64,000 nucleotides of DNA from Bradyrhizobiaceae bacterium PARB1 (lineage in GTDB: Bacteria > Pseudomonadota > Alphaproteobacteria > Rhizobiales > Xanthobacteraceae): positions 4,485 to 68,484 of the forward strand of contig NKIY01000005.1 of the NCBI GenBank assembly GCA_002256345.1. The letters are read 5' to 3'. The notes beneath the pieces were generated by a model that was given only the letters and a program-made list of their open reading frames with translations, was not told the DNA's origin and did not search any database. Within the stretch, counting starts at the first letter, position 1. Each line of letters opens with the position of its first letter. The position numbers and the translations under genes were made by a program. Positions 46,009-57,100 of the stretch are shown piece after piece.

Positions 46009-46795
46009 GGAACGCCCCCGGAGGTCGTTTTTCGAGATGCGCACGAACGGCTTCTTGAAAATCCTCAGTCAGATAGAGTCTAAGCGGATCGGTCTGCGCG
46101 CCTATATCGCGCTCGAACCTGTCCATGAAGAAGCGACGCGCGCGGACTGTCGCCGAGACGCTCAATGGCGGGTTGGCCGCGATCGACCGTGCGATCTGAT
46201 AAGCAGCGCGAAGATACTCGCCTTGATCACAGACCCGCGCAATCATCCCCGCGCGCTGCGCCTCTTCCGCCGAAAAAAAACGGCCGGTCAACGCGACCTC
46301 TGTCGCGAAAGCGGCTGCGCCACAGAAATGAGCGAGGCCCCAATAGCGTGCACCGCCGAGCCCGCGTGGGGTCTCCGTGATCTGGAATCTCGTTCCAGCT
46401 TCGGCGACGACGATATCGCACTCAAGCACAATGCCAACCGCGAGCCCCATCACAACGCCATGCGGCGCAGCGATGACCGGCTTCCACCGCACCGATCGCG
46501 TCAGCAGGTCGCCGGAATGGGCGTCCGGCTCTTGCGGTCCCCCGAGCCGCTCAAATTCCTCTCGCGTGCGACACTGCCGCGCAAGAACATCCGCGCCACT
46601 CGAAAACGCTCGACCTGCCCCTAGAAGCACCGCCGCACGGGCGTCGGAATCCTCGTCGAAACGGCGCAGCGCCGCCGACAACGAACGGACCAGATCGGCA
46701 TCGAAAGCATTCAGCTTGTCGGGCCTGTTCAGCCGGATCGTGGCAACATGATCCTCGACGGCATAGTCGACCAGCGCTTGCGCGGCGGCCATCAT
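45998..46795 (-). CDS. enoyl-CoA hydratase/isomerase-family protein (crotonase), 265 aa
   Basis: Crotonase fold acting on a CoA ester. Motifs: VATIRLNRPDKLNAFDADLV, the oxyanion segment AFSSGADVLA, and GVVMGLAVGIVLECDIVVAE. In classic hydratases the last has a catalytic Glu five residues before the Cys-Asp; here that position is Gly. The second Glu may be present in QITETPRGLGG. So the exact reaction cannot be assumed. The ATG at 46795 overlaps the SnoaL-like gene stop (ATGA). It acts downstream of the CoA ligase, on a substrate I cannot name. Confidence 0.85.
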   Translation of the reverse strand: MMAAAQALVDYAVEDHVATIRLNRPDKLNAFDADLVRSLSAALRRFDEDSDARAAVLLGAGRAFSSGADVLARQCRTREEFERLGGPQEPDAHSGDLLTRSVRWKPVIAAPHGVVMGLAVGIVLECDIVVAEAGTRFQITETPRGLGGARYWGLAHFCGAAAFATEVALTGRFFSAEEAQRAGMIARVCDQGEYLRAAYQIARSIAANPPLSVSATVRARRFFMDRFERDIGAQTDPLRLYLTEDFQEAVRAHLEKRPPGAFHGR

Positions 46796-47202
46796 AGATA
46801 ATAGCTCTTGTGAATAATGATCCACTGCCCCTTGCACAGCGCGAGATTGAAGATGTCCTCGCCCTCGAGCGTGTTCGGTCCCATCACAAAACCGAATGGC
46901 ACGCGCACGCTGGCCAACGGCCCGACAAAACGCACCTCGATGGCCTTGGCCTTTTCTTCCGCATTGTCGTATTTCGCGTGCAGCGATCGGATCACGCCGA
47001 TGAAGCCATCGACGTCATTGACGCGCACGCTATCTCCCTTGACATAGTAATGCGAGATATTTGCAGAGGGATCGAATGTCGATCGCAACGCGTCTTCATC
47101 GCATGTCCGCACCGCTTCAAGATATTTCCCGATCAGAGCCTCGACGTCTCGTGCATCTGATGCGCGCTCGGATGGAACGTCGGAGAATGCTGGGCTGGTC
47201 AT
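46792..47202 (-). CDS. SnoaL-like / NTF2-fold protein, 136 aa
   Basis: A cone-fold protein: an N-terminal helix with VEALIGKYLEAVRTCDEDAL followed by RSTFDPSANISHYY and a long beta sheet (VRFVGPLASVRVPFGFVMG, GQWIIIHKSYYL) are typical of SnoaL or lumazine-binding-like small proteins. Such proteins catalyse isomerisation, hydration or cyclisation of small substrates or only bind them. It lies 25 bp after the ligase and overlaps the crotonase, so it belongs to the same operon and probably acts on the same intermediate. Confidence 0.8.
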   Translation of the reverse strand: MTSPAFSDVPSERASDARDVEALIGKYLEAVRTCDEDALRSTFDPSANISHYYVKGDSVRVNDVDGFIGVIRSLHAKYDNAEEKAKAIEVRFVGPLASVRVPFGFVMGPNTLEGEDIFNLALCKGQWIIIHKSYYL

Positions 47203-47227
47203 TGGGTTTCCTTCCTTTTATTCCAGT

Positions 47228-49006
47228 TCAAGTATCGACCGCGACGACAATGTCGTGGTTGCGCGTCAGTATCGACGCCTGCTGCCGTACCGTCGGGTTG
47301 CGGATGATATCCTTCGCAATCAGCGAGCATTTCAATTTCTCCGCTATGGCGAGGCAGGCGCGTTGCGCACGGATGGGATCGGCGCCATGCACGAAGAGAT
47401 TGTCGGTTACGCCCAGCGTCGAACTCCCGACGATTTCCCGCCATATGCGAAGCAGAACCAGTTCTGTTTCCGTTTCGGCCAAGGCACCTTTCGTCGACAA
47501 TTCACTCGCGAATGCGTCACGCATGCTGCGTCTTGCCGTCTTGCCAGTTGCGCTCTTGGGAATCGCCGCGACACGGAGAACGGCTGCAGGAATTTTGTAG
47601 GTGCTGATTCTGTTCTTCAGAAACTGCCTCACATCGTCGCCGCTGAGGTCACTTCCGGCGCGGACAACGATTGCTGCGACCAGTTCCTCACCCAATGTCG
47701 GATGGGGGATCGAGAAACTGATCGCTTCTGCGACATCGGGGTGCGACAGCAACGAGCTATCGATTTCGAGCGGATAGACGGAATGCCCACCGCGTTTGAT
47801 GAGCTCTTTGGTCCTGCCCAGTATGAACAGGAAACCATCGTGATCGACATGACCAACATCGCCGGTGCGCAACCAGCCCTGAGCGAAAAACTCCGGCCCA
47901 TTTTCACCAGAAGCATAGCCGGTGATTACACTCGCCCCCCGCAAAAGGATCGCACCTTCGGTTCCCGCCAGCACATCCTCGCCCGCGTCATCCACGATCC
48001 TGACCTCTGCGCCGATCGGCACGCCCACAGACCCCGCCTTTCGCAGATGGGTCGGCAACAGGTTTGAACAGACGGTCGATGCCGTTTCGGTCATGCCGTA
48101 GTTTTCAAGCAACGGAACGCCGAACAGACTTTCGTAATCGCCAATCGCAGATGCCGGAAAGGGGGCTGAGGACGAGCGCATGAAACGCAGCGATCCCTGC
48201 GGCGGCGCCCGCTCCAATGTCTTGTAAAAATCGAGCAACCCCAGATGAAATGCCGGCGAGCCGGTGAACCATGTGGGCCTTAACCGATCAAACGCCTCAT
48301 CAAATGCTGCGGGCGTAAAGGAAGGCGCGCAAAACTGCGCGGCGCCCGCCAAGAGCGACGATATACCTGCGCTGATCAGCCCATGCACATGATGATGCGG
48401 CATCGGATTGATACAAATGTCGGAAGAACCGATCTCGTAGCTTTTCCCGATGGAAGCGGCCGCAGCGAGAACATTGGCATGCGTGAGCGCGACATGCTTC
48501 GGCTTCGATGTCGTTCCGGACGTCTGAAGCAGCAATGCGATATCACCATGCTGCAGATCATTGCCCAGCTGTAATTCGTGCTCGCTCCGGATTTTCAAAT
48601 CGGACACCGAGACAGATCGAACGTCCAGCCCATGCGCCAGCGCGATGCGCGAGATACGCTCCTCCCCCGTGAGGTCGACGATCAAAGCAATACCGAGATC
48701 ACTGATCGCGGCGGAAAGCTCTTCGTCCAGCAAACGAGGATCCAGCGGACAGCAAATGGCAAAGGTCGATACAGCAAGAAATGCAAGAACTCCGTCCTTG
48801 CCACGCGGCGTCAACAAGGCGATCCGGTCATCCGCTCCAGATTCATGCAGACGCGCTTCTAACGCGATCGAACAAACGATTCGTCGTGCATCCCGATAAG
48901 TCGTCCGCGCACCATCCATTTGGAGAAACGCGGTCGCGTCGGGATCGTTCTGGAATATTTCTGCTGCAATGCTCATGGTTTTAGTTAGTTCGACGATCGC
49001 GATCAT
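47228..49006 (-). CDS. AMP-forming acyl-CoA ligase with degenerate C-terminal carrier domain, 592 aa
   Basis: ANL-superfamily adenylating enzyme. Motifs: P-loop QTSGTTSKPKHVAL (161-174), NYGMTETAS (302-310), GWLRTGDVGHVDHDGF (377-392), GRTKELIKRGGHSVYP (397-412) and the adenylation Lys in PKSATGK (483-489). After residue ~510 comes a carrier-protein-like domain (ETELVLLRIWREIVG, DNLFVHGADPI), but where a phosphopantetheine Ser should stand (GGDSI) the sequence is GADPI. The domain therefore cannot be loaded in the usual way. Start may be the ATG at 49006 or at 48976; neither has a strong ribosome site. First gene of the operon, divergent from the LysR gene. Confidence 0.85.
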   Translation of the reverse strand: MIAIVELTKTMSIAAEIFQNDPDATAFLQMDGARTTYRDARRIVCSIALEARLHESGADDRIALLTPRGKDGVLAFLAVSTFAICCPLDPRLLDEELSAAISDLGIALIVDLTGEERISRIALAHGLDVRSVSVSDLKIRSEHELQLGNDLQHGDIALLLQTSGTTSKPKHVALTHANVLAAAASIGKSYEIGSSDICINPMPHHHVHGLISAGISSLLAGAAQFCAPSFTPAAFDEAFDRLRPTWFTGSPAFHLGLLDFYKTLERAPPQGSLRFMRSSSAPFPASAIGDYESLFGVPLLENYGMTETASTVCSNLLPTHLRKAGSVGVPIGAEVRIVDDAGEDVLAGTEGAILLRGASVITGYASGENGPEFFAQGWLRTGDVGHVDHDGFLFILGRTKELIKRGGHSVYPLEIDSSLLSHPDVAEAISFSIPHPTLGEELVAAIVVRAGSDLSGDDVRQFLKNRISTYKIPAAVLRVAAIPKSATGKTARRSMRDAFASELSTKGALAETETELVLLRIWREIVGSSTLGVTDNLFVHGADPIRAQRACLAIAEKLKCSLIAKDIIRNPTVRQQASILTRNHDIVVAVDT

Positions 49007-49155
49007 TGCAAACTGGAAGATTCAAACTCGCTCTTCGGATTTACCGAAACGTCAGGACATAGGCACTCACTGCCATCTATTTGAACTTTTAAAAATGCCT
49101 CGGCGCTGGAACACTTTCTGCAGGATTTCTCTCACTATCTGCGAGGTGTTTGGAA
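49007..49155. promoter_or_regulatory. divergent promoter region between ligase operon and LysR gene
   Basis: The 149 bp between the divergent ligase and LysR starts must carry both promoters. LysR proteins usually bind such shared regions and repress themselves while activating the divergent operon. I do not see a clear T-N11-A dyad that I would mark as the binding site. The right end carries the GAGGTG ribosome site of the LysR gene. Confidence 0.45.
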
Positions 49156-50088
49156 ATGCGTTTCGATCTGTCCGACCTTCGTCTGTTCGTAAACATTGTC
49201 GAACGCGCGAGCATCAGCCTCGGTGCGACTGCAACAAATATCAGCGCGGCATCGGCGAGCGAGCGGATACGGCACATGGAAGCCGATCTCGGCACCGCCT
49301 TGCTCATACGTGACAAGAAAGGCGTTCGCTCAACGCCAGCGGGGGGCGCACTACTGAGCCACGCACGGCTCATCATGGCGCAAAGCGATCGGATGAAAGG
49401 AGACCTCGCAGAGTATGCGCAAGGATTGCGGGGACGCATCCGCTTATTGTCGAACACCGCTGGTCTGTCGGAAGTCCTTCCGACTTTTATTGGAAAGTAT
49501 CTCATCGAGAATCCTGCGGTGGATATCGATGTCGAGGAGCGGCAGAGCCACGGGATCGTCGACGCGATCCGCAACGGTGAACGCGATGCTGGCATCGTGG
49601 CCGATTTCACCTCAGCAGGCGACCTGGAATTGCTCCCGCTGGCGCTGGATCAGCTGGTTTTGGTCGTTCCGAAAGGGCATGTCTTTGCAACAAGGCGATC
49701 CATCGAGTTTTCGCGCGCGATATCTGCAGAGCTCGTAGGGCTTCTCGGTTCGAGCGCTCTGACCGAACATCTGGAGATGCAGGCTGCCAAAGCCGGCAAC
49801 CGCATCAGATGGCGTGCGCGCGTGCCCGGCTTCCCCGCGATCTGCGGGATGGTTGCACAAGGCGTCGGCCCCGGGATCGTCTCGGAAAGCGCTGCGCGCC
49901 GTGCCAGCAAGACCATGCCCCTGAAGATCGTCAACATTACCGATACCTGGGCCCGGCGTCGCCTGAGCCTCTGCCTAAAGCGAGGTGAACAACGACCGCT
50001 TTATCTGGAGCGCTTCGTCGCCTTTGTGCGACGGGAGGGCAAGCGGGAGCAACCACGCTCCCGATCCAGCAACACCTCACACGATTGA
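49156..50088 (+). CDS. LysR-family transcriptional regulator, 310 aa
   Basis: The N-terminal winged HTH (DLSDLRLFVNIVERASISLG, ISAASASERIRHMEADLGT, RSTPAGGALLSHARLI) and the C-terminal effector-binding domain (RGRIRLLSNTAGLSEVLPTF, IVDAIRNGERDAGIVA) are complete. I choose the ATG at 49156, seven bases after GAGGTG. It is divergent from the CoA-ligase operon and overlaps or abuts the Bug-protein gene, so it probably controls both in response to the substrate or its CoA ester. Confidence 0.9.
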   Translation: MRFDLSDLRLFVNIVERASISLGATATNISAASASERIRHMEADLGTALLIRDKKGVRSTPAGGALLSHARLIMAQSDRMKGDLAEYAQGLRGRIRLLSNTAGLSEVLPTFIGKYLIENPAVDIDVEERQSHGIVDAIRNGERDAGIVADFTSAGDLELLPLALDQLVLVVPKGHVFATRRSIEFSRAISAELVGLLGSSALTEHLEMQAAKAGNRIRWRARVPGFPAICGMVAQGVGPGIVSESAARRASKTMPLKIVNITDTWARRRLSLCLKRGEQRPLYLERFVAFVRREGKREQPRSRSSNTSHD

Positions 50089-50117
50089 ACGTTCGTTACA
50101 CATCCGGAGCACATCTT

Positions 50118-51089
50118 ATGCGTAAGTTCTTTGCGGTCCTCGCTTCAGCGTGGCTGTCCAGCACGATTGCTGTTCAAGCGGACGCGTTTCCATCACGGCC
50201 GATCACCATTATCGTGCCCTATTCAGCTGGAGGCCCCACTGACATCGTCGGTCGACTGATCGCCGACTCGATGTCCGATACGCTCAAGACACGTGTTCTG
50301 ATCGAAAACATGGGTGGAGCGGGCGGCACACGCGGTGCAGGCCTCGTGGCCCGTGCTGCACCGGACGGCTACACGTTGCTGCTGCACAATATCGGCCACG
50401 CGACGAGTGCAAGCCTGTACCGGAAGCTGCCATACAGCCCTACAGGCGATTTCGAGGCCATCGGGCTGATTACCGACGTGCCGATGACGATCATCGGAAG
50501 ACAGTCGCTCGAAGCAAACTCGTTTGCAGAATTCGTCGCGTTGCTGAGGGCACAATCTTCCAAGATAAATTTCGGGCATGCTGGTGTCGGCTCCGCCGCA
50601 CATCTATGCAGCCTTCTCCTGATGGCATCAGGAGGCATTCAGGTCACCAGTATCCCCTATCAGGGCAGCTCGCAGTCGCTCCGGGATATTGTCGCGGGTC
50701 AGATCGATATCGGATGCGACCAGACGACAAACACGATGAACCAGATTCGATCAGGACAGGTGAAAGCATTCGCGGTCACCACCTTTTCGCGGCTGGGATC
50801 AATGCCGGACATACCGACTGCGCATGAAGCGGGCCTCAAGGATTTCGAGATCACTGTCTGGCATGGTCTTTACGCGCCCAAGGGGACAAGCGAGGCTATT
50901 CTTTTGAAGATGAACACAGCCCTTCGCATCGCGTTGCGTGACCCACGTGTCGTCGCACGTTTTGCAGAGCTTGGTACGGAGCCGGTCACCGAAGCCAGGA
51001 TGTCGCGGGACGTGCACAGCGCATTCGTGGCGTCGGAGGTTGGAAAATGGCGCACGGTCATTGAAGCAGCAGGCGCTTTCGTCGATTGA
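50118..51089 (+). CDS. Bug-family tripartite tricarboxylate transporter substrate-binding protein, 323 aa
   Basis: Periplasmic solute receptor. The signal peptide (MRKFFAVLASAWLSSTIAVQ, cut near ADA) is followed by the family signature FPSRPITIIVPYSAGGPTDI, then ENMGGAGGTRGAGLVARAA, LPYSPTGDFEAIGLI and SIPYQGSSQSLRDIVAGQID. The ATG at 50118 has GGAG nine bases upstream; a start at 50085 overlapping the LysR gene is less likely. No TctA/TctB membrane partners lie nearby, as is common for Bug proteins. It probably senses or delivers the carboxylate processed by the divergent ligase operon. Confidence 0.9.
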   Translation: MRKFFAVLASAWLSSTIAVQADAFPSRPITIIVPYSAGGPTDIVGRLIADSMSDTLKTRVLIENMGGAGGTRGAGLVARAAPDGYTLLLHNIGHATSASLYRKLPYSPTGDFEAIGLITDVPMTIIGRQSLEANSFAEFVALLRAQSSKINFGHAGVGSAAHLCSLLLMASGGIQVTSIPYQGSSQSLRDIVAGQIDIGCDQTTNTMNQIRSGQVKAFAVTTFSRLGSMPDIPTAHEAGLKDFEITVWHGLYAPKGTSEAILLKMNTALRIALRDPRVVARFAELGTEPVTEARMSRDVHSAFVASEVGKWRTVIEAAGAFVD

Positions 51090-51096
51090 CGCTGCA

Positions 51097-51124
51097 CGCG
51101 GGATGCTCAAGGCTCCATCCCGCG
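51097..51124. terminator. hairpin between convergent genes
   Basis: CGCGGGATG (51097-51105) pairs perfectly with CATCCCGCG (51116-51124) across a 10-base loop, in the 57-bp gap between the Bug gene stop and the stop of the second exoprotein gene. No T-run follows on either strand. The position suggests a bidirectional terminator. Confidence 0.55.
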
Positions 51125-51146
51125 CTCACTCTCCATGATTGGCGCC

Positions 51147-54100
51147 CTAACGAGCGACCAAGGTGTCGAGCTTTTCGCGTTCCTCGATCGTAAGTTTACG
51201 CCGCTGCTCATCGTCCAGATCGCCATTACCGAGCATCCGGACCGCGCTGTTCGGATCATAGCGATTGTCACCGGTCCGGCGCCGGCGACGCTCGTCCGGC
51301 GTTTCACCCTCGCTTCCGCTGTCGCCGCCGCCATAGCCCAGCACCTCGACGATGATCACCGACGGCCGCTCGTTAGCGGCTTGCGTCGGTGTCGCCGTCT
51401 GCTGCGTAGCTGCCGTCGCATTCGAGGTCGTGAGCGCCGCACTAATGCTCGGAGCCTGAACAGTGGGAATGCCTGCGGCCGTGCCCTGCACCTGGATATT
51501 CGCCGCGTTCAGCACCTGAAGCGCCGCGAGGTTGATGTTGCCCGACACACGGATGCCCGCTTCACCCGCATCGATCGTGCCGAGCGGCGCGATCAGGTCG
51601 ATGTCGCCCGCAGCCACGTCCGGGATCGGATTGAGCGTCGCAATGCCGGCACCGGATGACGGCACCGCCGGTGCCAGTGACACATTGCCATACATGTCCA
51701 TCGTTCGCCGCGGCGGGGTGTAGAGCACCGTCGTCTTGGCGCCGCGACCGGCATTGATGTCGCCCTGTTCGGACCAGGCAAAGATGTCGCCGCCGAAGGT
51801 GGTCATGATACGCGACAGGCCGAGCAGGATGCTGCCCTCGCTGAACATGCGGATATCGCCCTGACCCTGCGTGACGATGCCTGCCGTCGCCGGCGGCACC
51901 AGGCCTTCGACGCCGATCACGATCTGGCCGCCCGGCGCCATCATCTCGATATGGCCGCCGAAATCGGTACGAACGCCGGCCCCGCCGAACATGATGATAT
52001 CACCGTCACGCAGGATCTCGGCACCGTTAGCATCGCGATCCGGAAACAGCGTGGCGATCATCGCGCGGCCCCGCACATAAGAGCCGAAGCGCGCGCTTGT
52101 GGAATCGTTGTATTCGCGGCCACCCCCGCGGGTCTCGGCATAATAGACCTCGCGCAGGAAGATGCGCTGCTGCTCCGGCGCCAACGTATCGAAATAGGCC
52201 AAGCCTTCCTCGGCATTGCCGGCGAAGCCATAGCGCTGCTGCAGCCAGGCAAGCAGCTCCTTCTCATAGGTCTTGGCAACCTTGCCTGGCTGGTCGGCCA
52301 GTGGCTGGTTGGTCGCGGCGAGATTGGCGGGATCGAGATAGCGGGAGCGGATCGCGTCCCACTGGGCACCACCAGCCATGCCTGCCATCATCGCGATGGA
52401 AGCACCGGGCCTGATATCGCCGGCAATCACCGAGCCGATCGACGTGACGATCGCCCTATCGTCCTGGACAAGATTGCGCCCGGCCGACAGTTCCAGCGAG
52501 CCCGGACCCGCGATCTGGACATTTGCATACAGGATGTCACGCCCGGCGGAGATGACAGACACATCAGTCTCACGCTCATGCACGATGAGATTGCCACGCA
52601 ACTTCGCCGTCTCATAAGGGAAGTAATCGGGCTCGGGCTGCACGAACAATGGCGCATGTCCGGTGTTCACGATGTCCCGACCGGCCATCATGCGCAGCGG
52701 CGCACCCGCATTGTACCAAGTCAGCAGAGACCGTCGAGACGATGTCAAAGCGCTGAAGCTCAGAACTTCGCCAGACCTGACGCCGATGATATCACCAGCC
52801 CGCGCGTAAAAACGCACCGGCTCGGCATCATCCGCACGTCCGAGCGGTATGGCCGCCGAGTTCGGGCCGAAAGCAAACAATGTGTTGATGCGCGGCGCCG
52901 GAGTCGCGGGTTGATAGTTCAGTCCCATCCCCTCGGTCGCGAGATTGTGCACCGTCACGCCGCCGGATTGCCCCGCAAAAGCAGGATTGAATGGATCGGG
53001 CAGATCGGCGCCGGAGCCCGACAGGCTGATGGTATAGCCACCCGCATTGATATGCTCGGCCGCAAGGATTTGCAGTTCGCTGCGCGGTGACGGCGCAATC
53101 AGAAGGGACCCGGTCCGCGCTGACGGGCTGGTCGGCGCGCTGTAGCCCGTTGCTGTGCCGTAGAACACGCTGCCGCCGAGCGCTGCCGCGCGCAGGACCG
53201 AGGGATAGGTGAACCATCCGTCGGCCTGATTGCGATCGCTGGCGCGGTCCCTGCCCAGGATCAACGTCGTATCGATCTCAGCCGACATGACCGGCGTCAG
53301 GCTGCCGCCGGCCGACATCAGATTGATCGCCGTATGCGGCGTCCAGAGCGAGAACCAGCTTTGCCCCCCGCCAGTGAAGGACGAGCCACGTGCCGAGAAT
53401 GCCGAACTGTTGGCGAGGTAACTGCGGCCAGCATCGCCAGCGCCACCAAGCACGAGATCGCCCAGCGTATCGAGATAGACCGGCGAATCGCCGGGAACGA
53501 GCGTGATGCCGCCGCGAACGAGTGCCAGCGCCGGCGTGAACGGATCAATCGCCCTGGTATCGAAGGCATCCGAGCGACCGGTGCCGCCGGTCTTGTAGTA
53601 GAACTGGGTGGTGCCAGATGAACCGGCAGCGACATTGGTCAGGCCGCGCAGATTGACGATAGCACCATAGGCATCGTTGCGCTCATTGCCGGTCGTCCGC
53701 AAAGGGTTGAGACGTCCGCCAATGGTGACATCGATGTCGCCACCACCGGTGAGCACCAGCGAGCCATCGGATGTGACGCGCCCCGTGCTGCCGACCGCGA
53801 CAACGAGCCCTTGACTGCGTGCGGCGACATTGCTGTTGCCCGACGCAAACCCGCGCAATGTGACGGCGCCCGCATCGCCGGCGGCCCGGATATCGACATT
53901 GCCACCACCGAGGGCACCGAAGCCCAGGAAACCTGATATGACCGGATTCGTGGCCAGTTCCGGCAGAGTGTAGGTGCCGAAATTAACCCACCACGACGTG
54001 GGAATCGCCTGATCGACGGCAGCCGTGCCAGACCCCTGGCGCCATAGCCAGTTGCCCACGACGGCGCTGGATGTGCGGCCATCGGCAAAGCCCTGGAGAT

Positions 54101-57100
54101 CGCCGATCAGTGCCCCCCCGAGCGAGACGGCAAGGTTGCCGCCGCGGTCCGGATACCAGGCACGGTAGGCAGAAAGGGCTGCCGCATAGTCGGCGGACTG
54201 CGCGCCGATCAAGGTGTTGTCTGCCAGCGTCCCGCGTGCACGCTGGAAGGCCGGATCGACCGCGGTCGCGGTGCCTGCGGTGTAGACGCCGAAGAGCGAG
54301 TGCATGCGCAGATCGCCGGCAGCGACCAGATCAAGATCGCCGGTGCCCGTACGCAACACGCTATAGCCGGGCGCCCGCAGATCATAGGACGCGGCATCCG
54401 GAATGCGCACGCAATCATATACTCCTGAGGCGCACCGGGTGTTCTGGATTGTCGCCGTTACTCTATTGCCAGGAACCGCCGCGGAAGGGTTCTTGCCGTC
54501 TGGGTCCGCGCCCCATACCCAATAGCCGGGCGTGACGGATGAGCGCGCCAGATAGTGCGTATCAGCCAGAACGATGCTGGCACCGAGACCCGCGGCCGAG
54601 AGCGCACGATGATCCGACGACGACAGGTCCGCACCGGCGACAAAGCGCATGTCCCATGACAGCGTACCGTCGCTCAGCATCGGCGCGACCGCCCAATCGC
54701 GCCCCTGCGCGCCGCCGACTGATGGACGCAGACTGATCGGCAGATTGCCCGGCAGTTCGACATGGGTCATGGACGGAATGAGTGCGCCCTGCGCAAGCGC
54801 TGTCGGCCCCGTGGTCGTCATGGCGATCGGCAGCAACACGCCCTTCGGCCACGTCATTGCGGCCAACGGCGTGGCGGCAAGCAGGCGCGTACCGGCGCCA
54901 AGCCTCATACCCGCGGTAAAGGTCACTTGCTCAGGCGTGACCTTACCGGCGGCATAGGCCAGAGAGCCATCGGCGGCATAGACATTTGCGGCCAGTACAC
55001 TGCCGCCCGGCACGATCATATTGCCGGCGAGTACCGCATCCACCGGCAGCACCGTGCCAGCAGGCAGAGACATGGCAGCGACATCGATAGCGTAGTTCAG
55101 CTTCGCGCCCGCTGGAAATTGTGTGCCGGTATCGAGCGTGACGCCGTCAATCGGCACCACGATATCACCGCCAAACGGCGTCGAACCACTACCGATCGCG
55201 CTGCCTGGATTCTCCGTCAACACCCAGCCGCTATCGTCGAGCGTCGAGGCAGGAAGCGCGAAACCGTCCGTCACGCTGCCGCGCACATTCAGGTTTCCAG
55301 CCGCGCGCAGAACGAGAACACCGGGCTCGCCATAGCCGCGCCGCGCCGGGTCGGCCGGATTGGAATGTGGCCCGTAGCGATAGTTCGACAGATCGATATC
55401 GCCGGTAATGGTCAGATCGCCATCGGGATTGGCCACGCTCTTGACGGCCACGATCTCTACGCCGGGGCGCAGGCGGTAGCCTCCGAGGCCAGCCAGCCGC
55501 GCCGAGAGCGCACCATTGCCGAGCGCCGCATTGATGAAGCTACGGCTATGGCCATCGATCGTGTCGAGATAGGCTTGCGAGACGAGTTGCGGGCGATTGC
55601 CGGTGACGTCGGGCACAGTCGCATTCGGCGCATCGTCATAGCGCCTGAACGCATTGACGGCCACGGTCGCAGCGCCTCGGATCGTCGGTGCGCCATTGAT
55701 CGTCACAGCGACATCGTCCGAGCCCATTCGTGGCGCATTCAGGTCCAGCGTACCGCGTGCCACGCCATCGTTCCAGGCAGAGTCGGAGCCGCTGCGCAGA
55801 TCGATCACCGCCCCGGCACCGAGGGTCAGCGTTCCGGCACGGGTGGTCAGGTCGACGATGGCCCGGTTCGGACTATCGATGATCTTGCCATAACTATCGA
55901 CCCGCAGGCCCTTGCCATGCGCATCGAGCGCCCCGTTGACAGTGAGATCACCGCTCGCAGCGAGCCGGATCGAACCGACCTGGACGCCGCTGGCATCTAT
56001 GCGGCCGTTGACGGTCAGGCTGCCGTTGTCGAGAACGACCTCGACATGACGCGCCTTGACCTCGTCGCCGATGGTGAGGCTGCCCTGTTTGATCTGGAAG
56101 CGGCGTGCCCCGAAGGCGTCTCCCGCGTTGAGACGTGCATTCAGCCCGGCAAAGTCGGCAAGCCTCTGCACTCGCACGACCAGCTGGCCGCCGTCATAGG
56201 GCACGATGGTGCCGCCGGCATCGTAATAGCCACTGGCGGCGCCGAGGATCGTGCCGGACAGATCGACATAACCGGCGGTGTCCGCGAGTGCCATCACGGT
56301 CATCGTGCCGGCCCGGTTGTGCCGTGCCGACAGATCAACGATAGAGCCGGCCGTCGTGATGACATTGCCGTTCTTGCTGCTGAGCGCGAGATCGCCGCCC
56401 CAGCTGTATTTTGACACATCGAAGAACTTGACTTCGCGGCCCGACATGTCGATCCGCGCGCCGGCGCCGAGAGTGACATTGCCTTCGGCAGCGACGGTCA
56501 GCCGGCCCGACGGCAGAACGATGGCGGTATCGACGATCACCGATTGCGCAGCGAGTTCGATCTGCGCGCCCAGCGCGGCGATGCTGTCCGCGGTCGCGGT
56601 CGCCGTCCCTGCCACCGTCATCGTGCCGCCCGCGGCCAGGCGATGCACCGCGCCTGCCGTTCCGGTCAGAACTGGGGTCGAGACAATCAGGTTGCCGCCC
56701 GTTCGGCTGTAGCCGTTCACCGCATCATAGGCGCCCTGCCGATGGAAAACTGACAGCGAACCCTTTCCGCTTGCGACGACTTGCTCGGACGCGGTGAGTT
56801 TCACGTCGGTGAAGCCCAATGCCAGGCGATCACTGGCGGCGAGATTGTCCGGCTGGGTGTTGGGCCCGTAGCCGAACAGGATCGACCGCGCATCGATGGT
56901 GAGCTGGCCGTCGCCGAGCAGACCGGACATGGCGGCGCCGGGAGCGCCGATGCCGCCGGTCCAGACGAAGTCACCGGCACGGATAGCGGCGACGTCGCCT
57001 GCCCCACCATAGCCGTAGATCGCTGGCGCGCCGAGCACCAGCCGCTGCAACCGGGTGGCGTCGAAATCGACCGACCCGAACACATTCACCGCCTGCTGGG

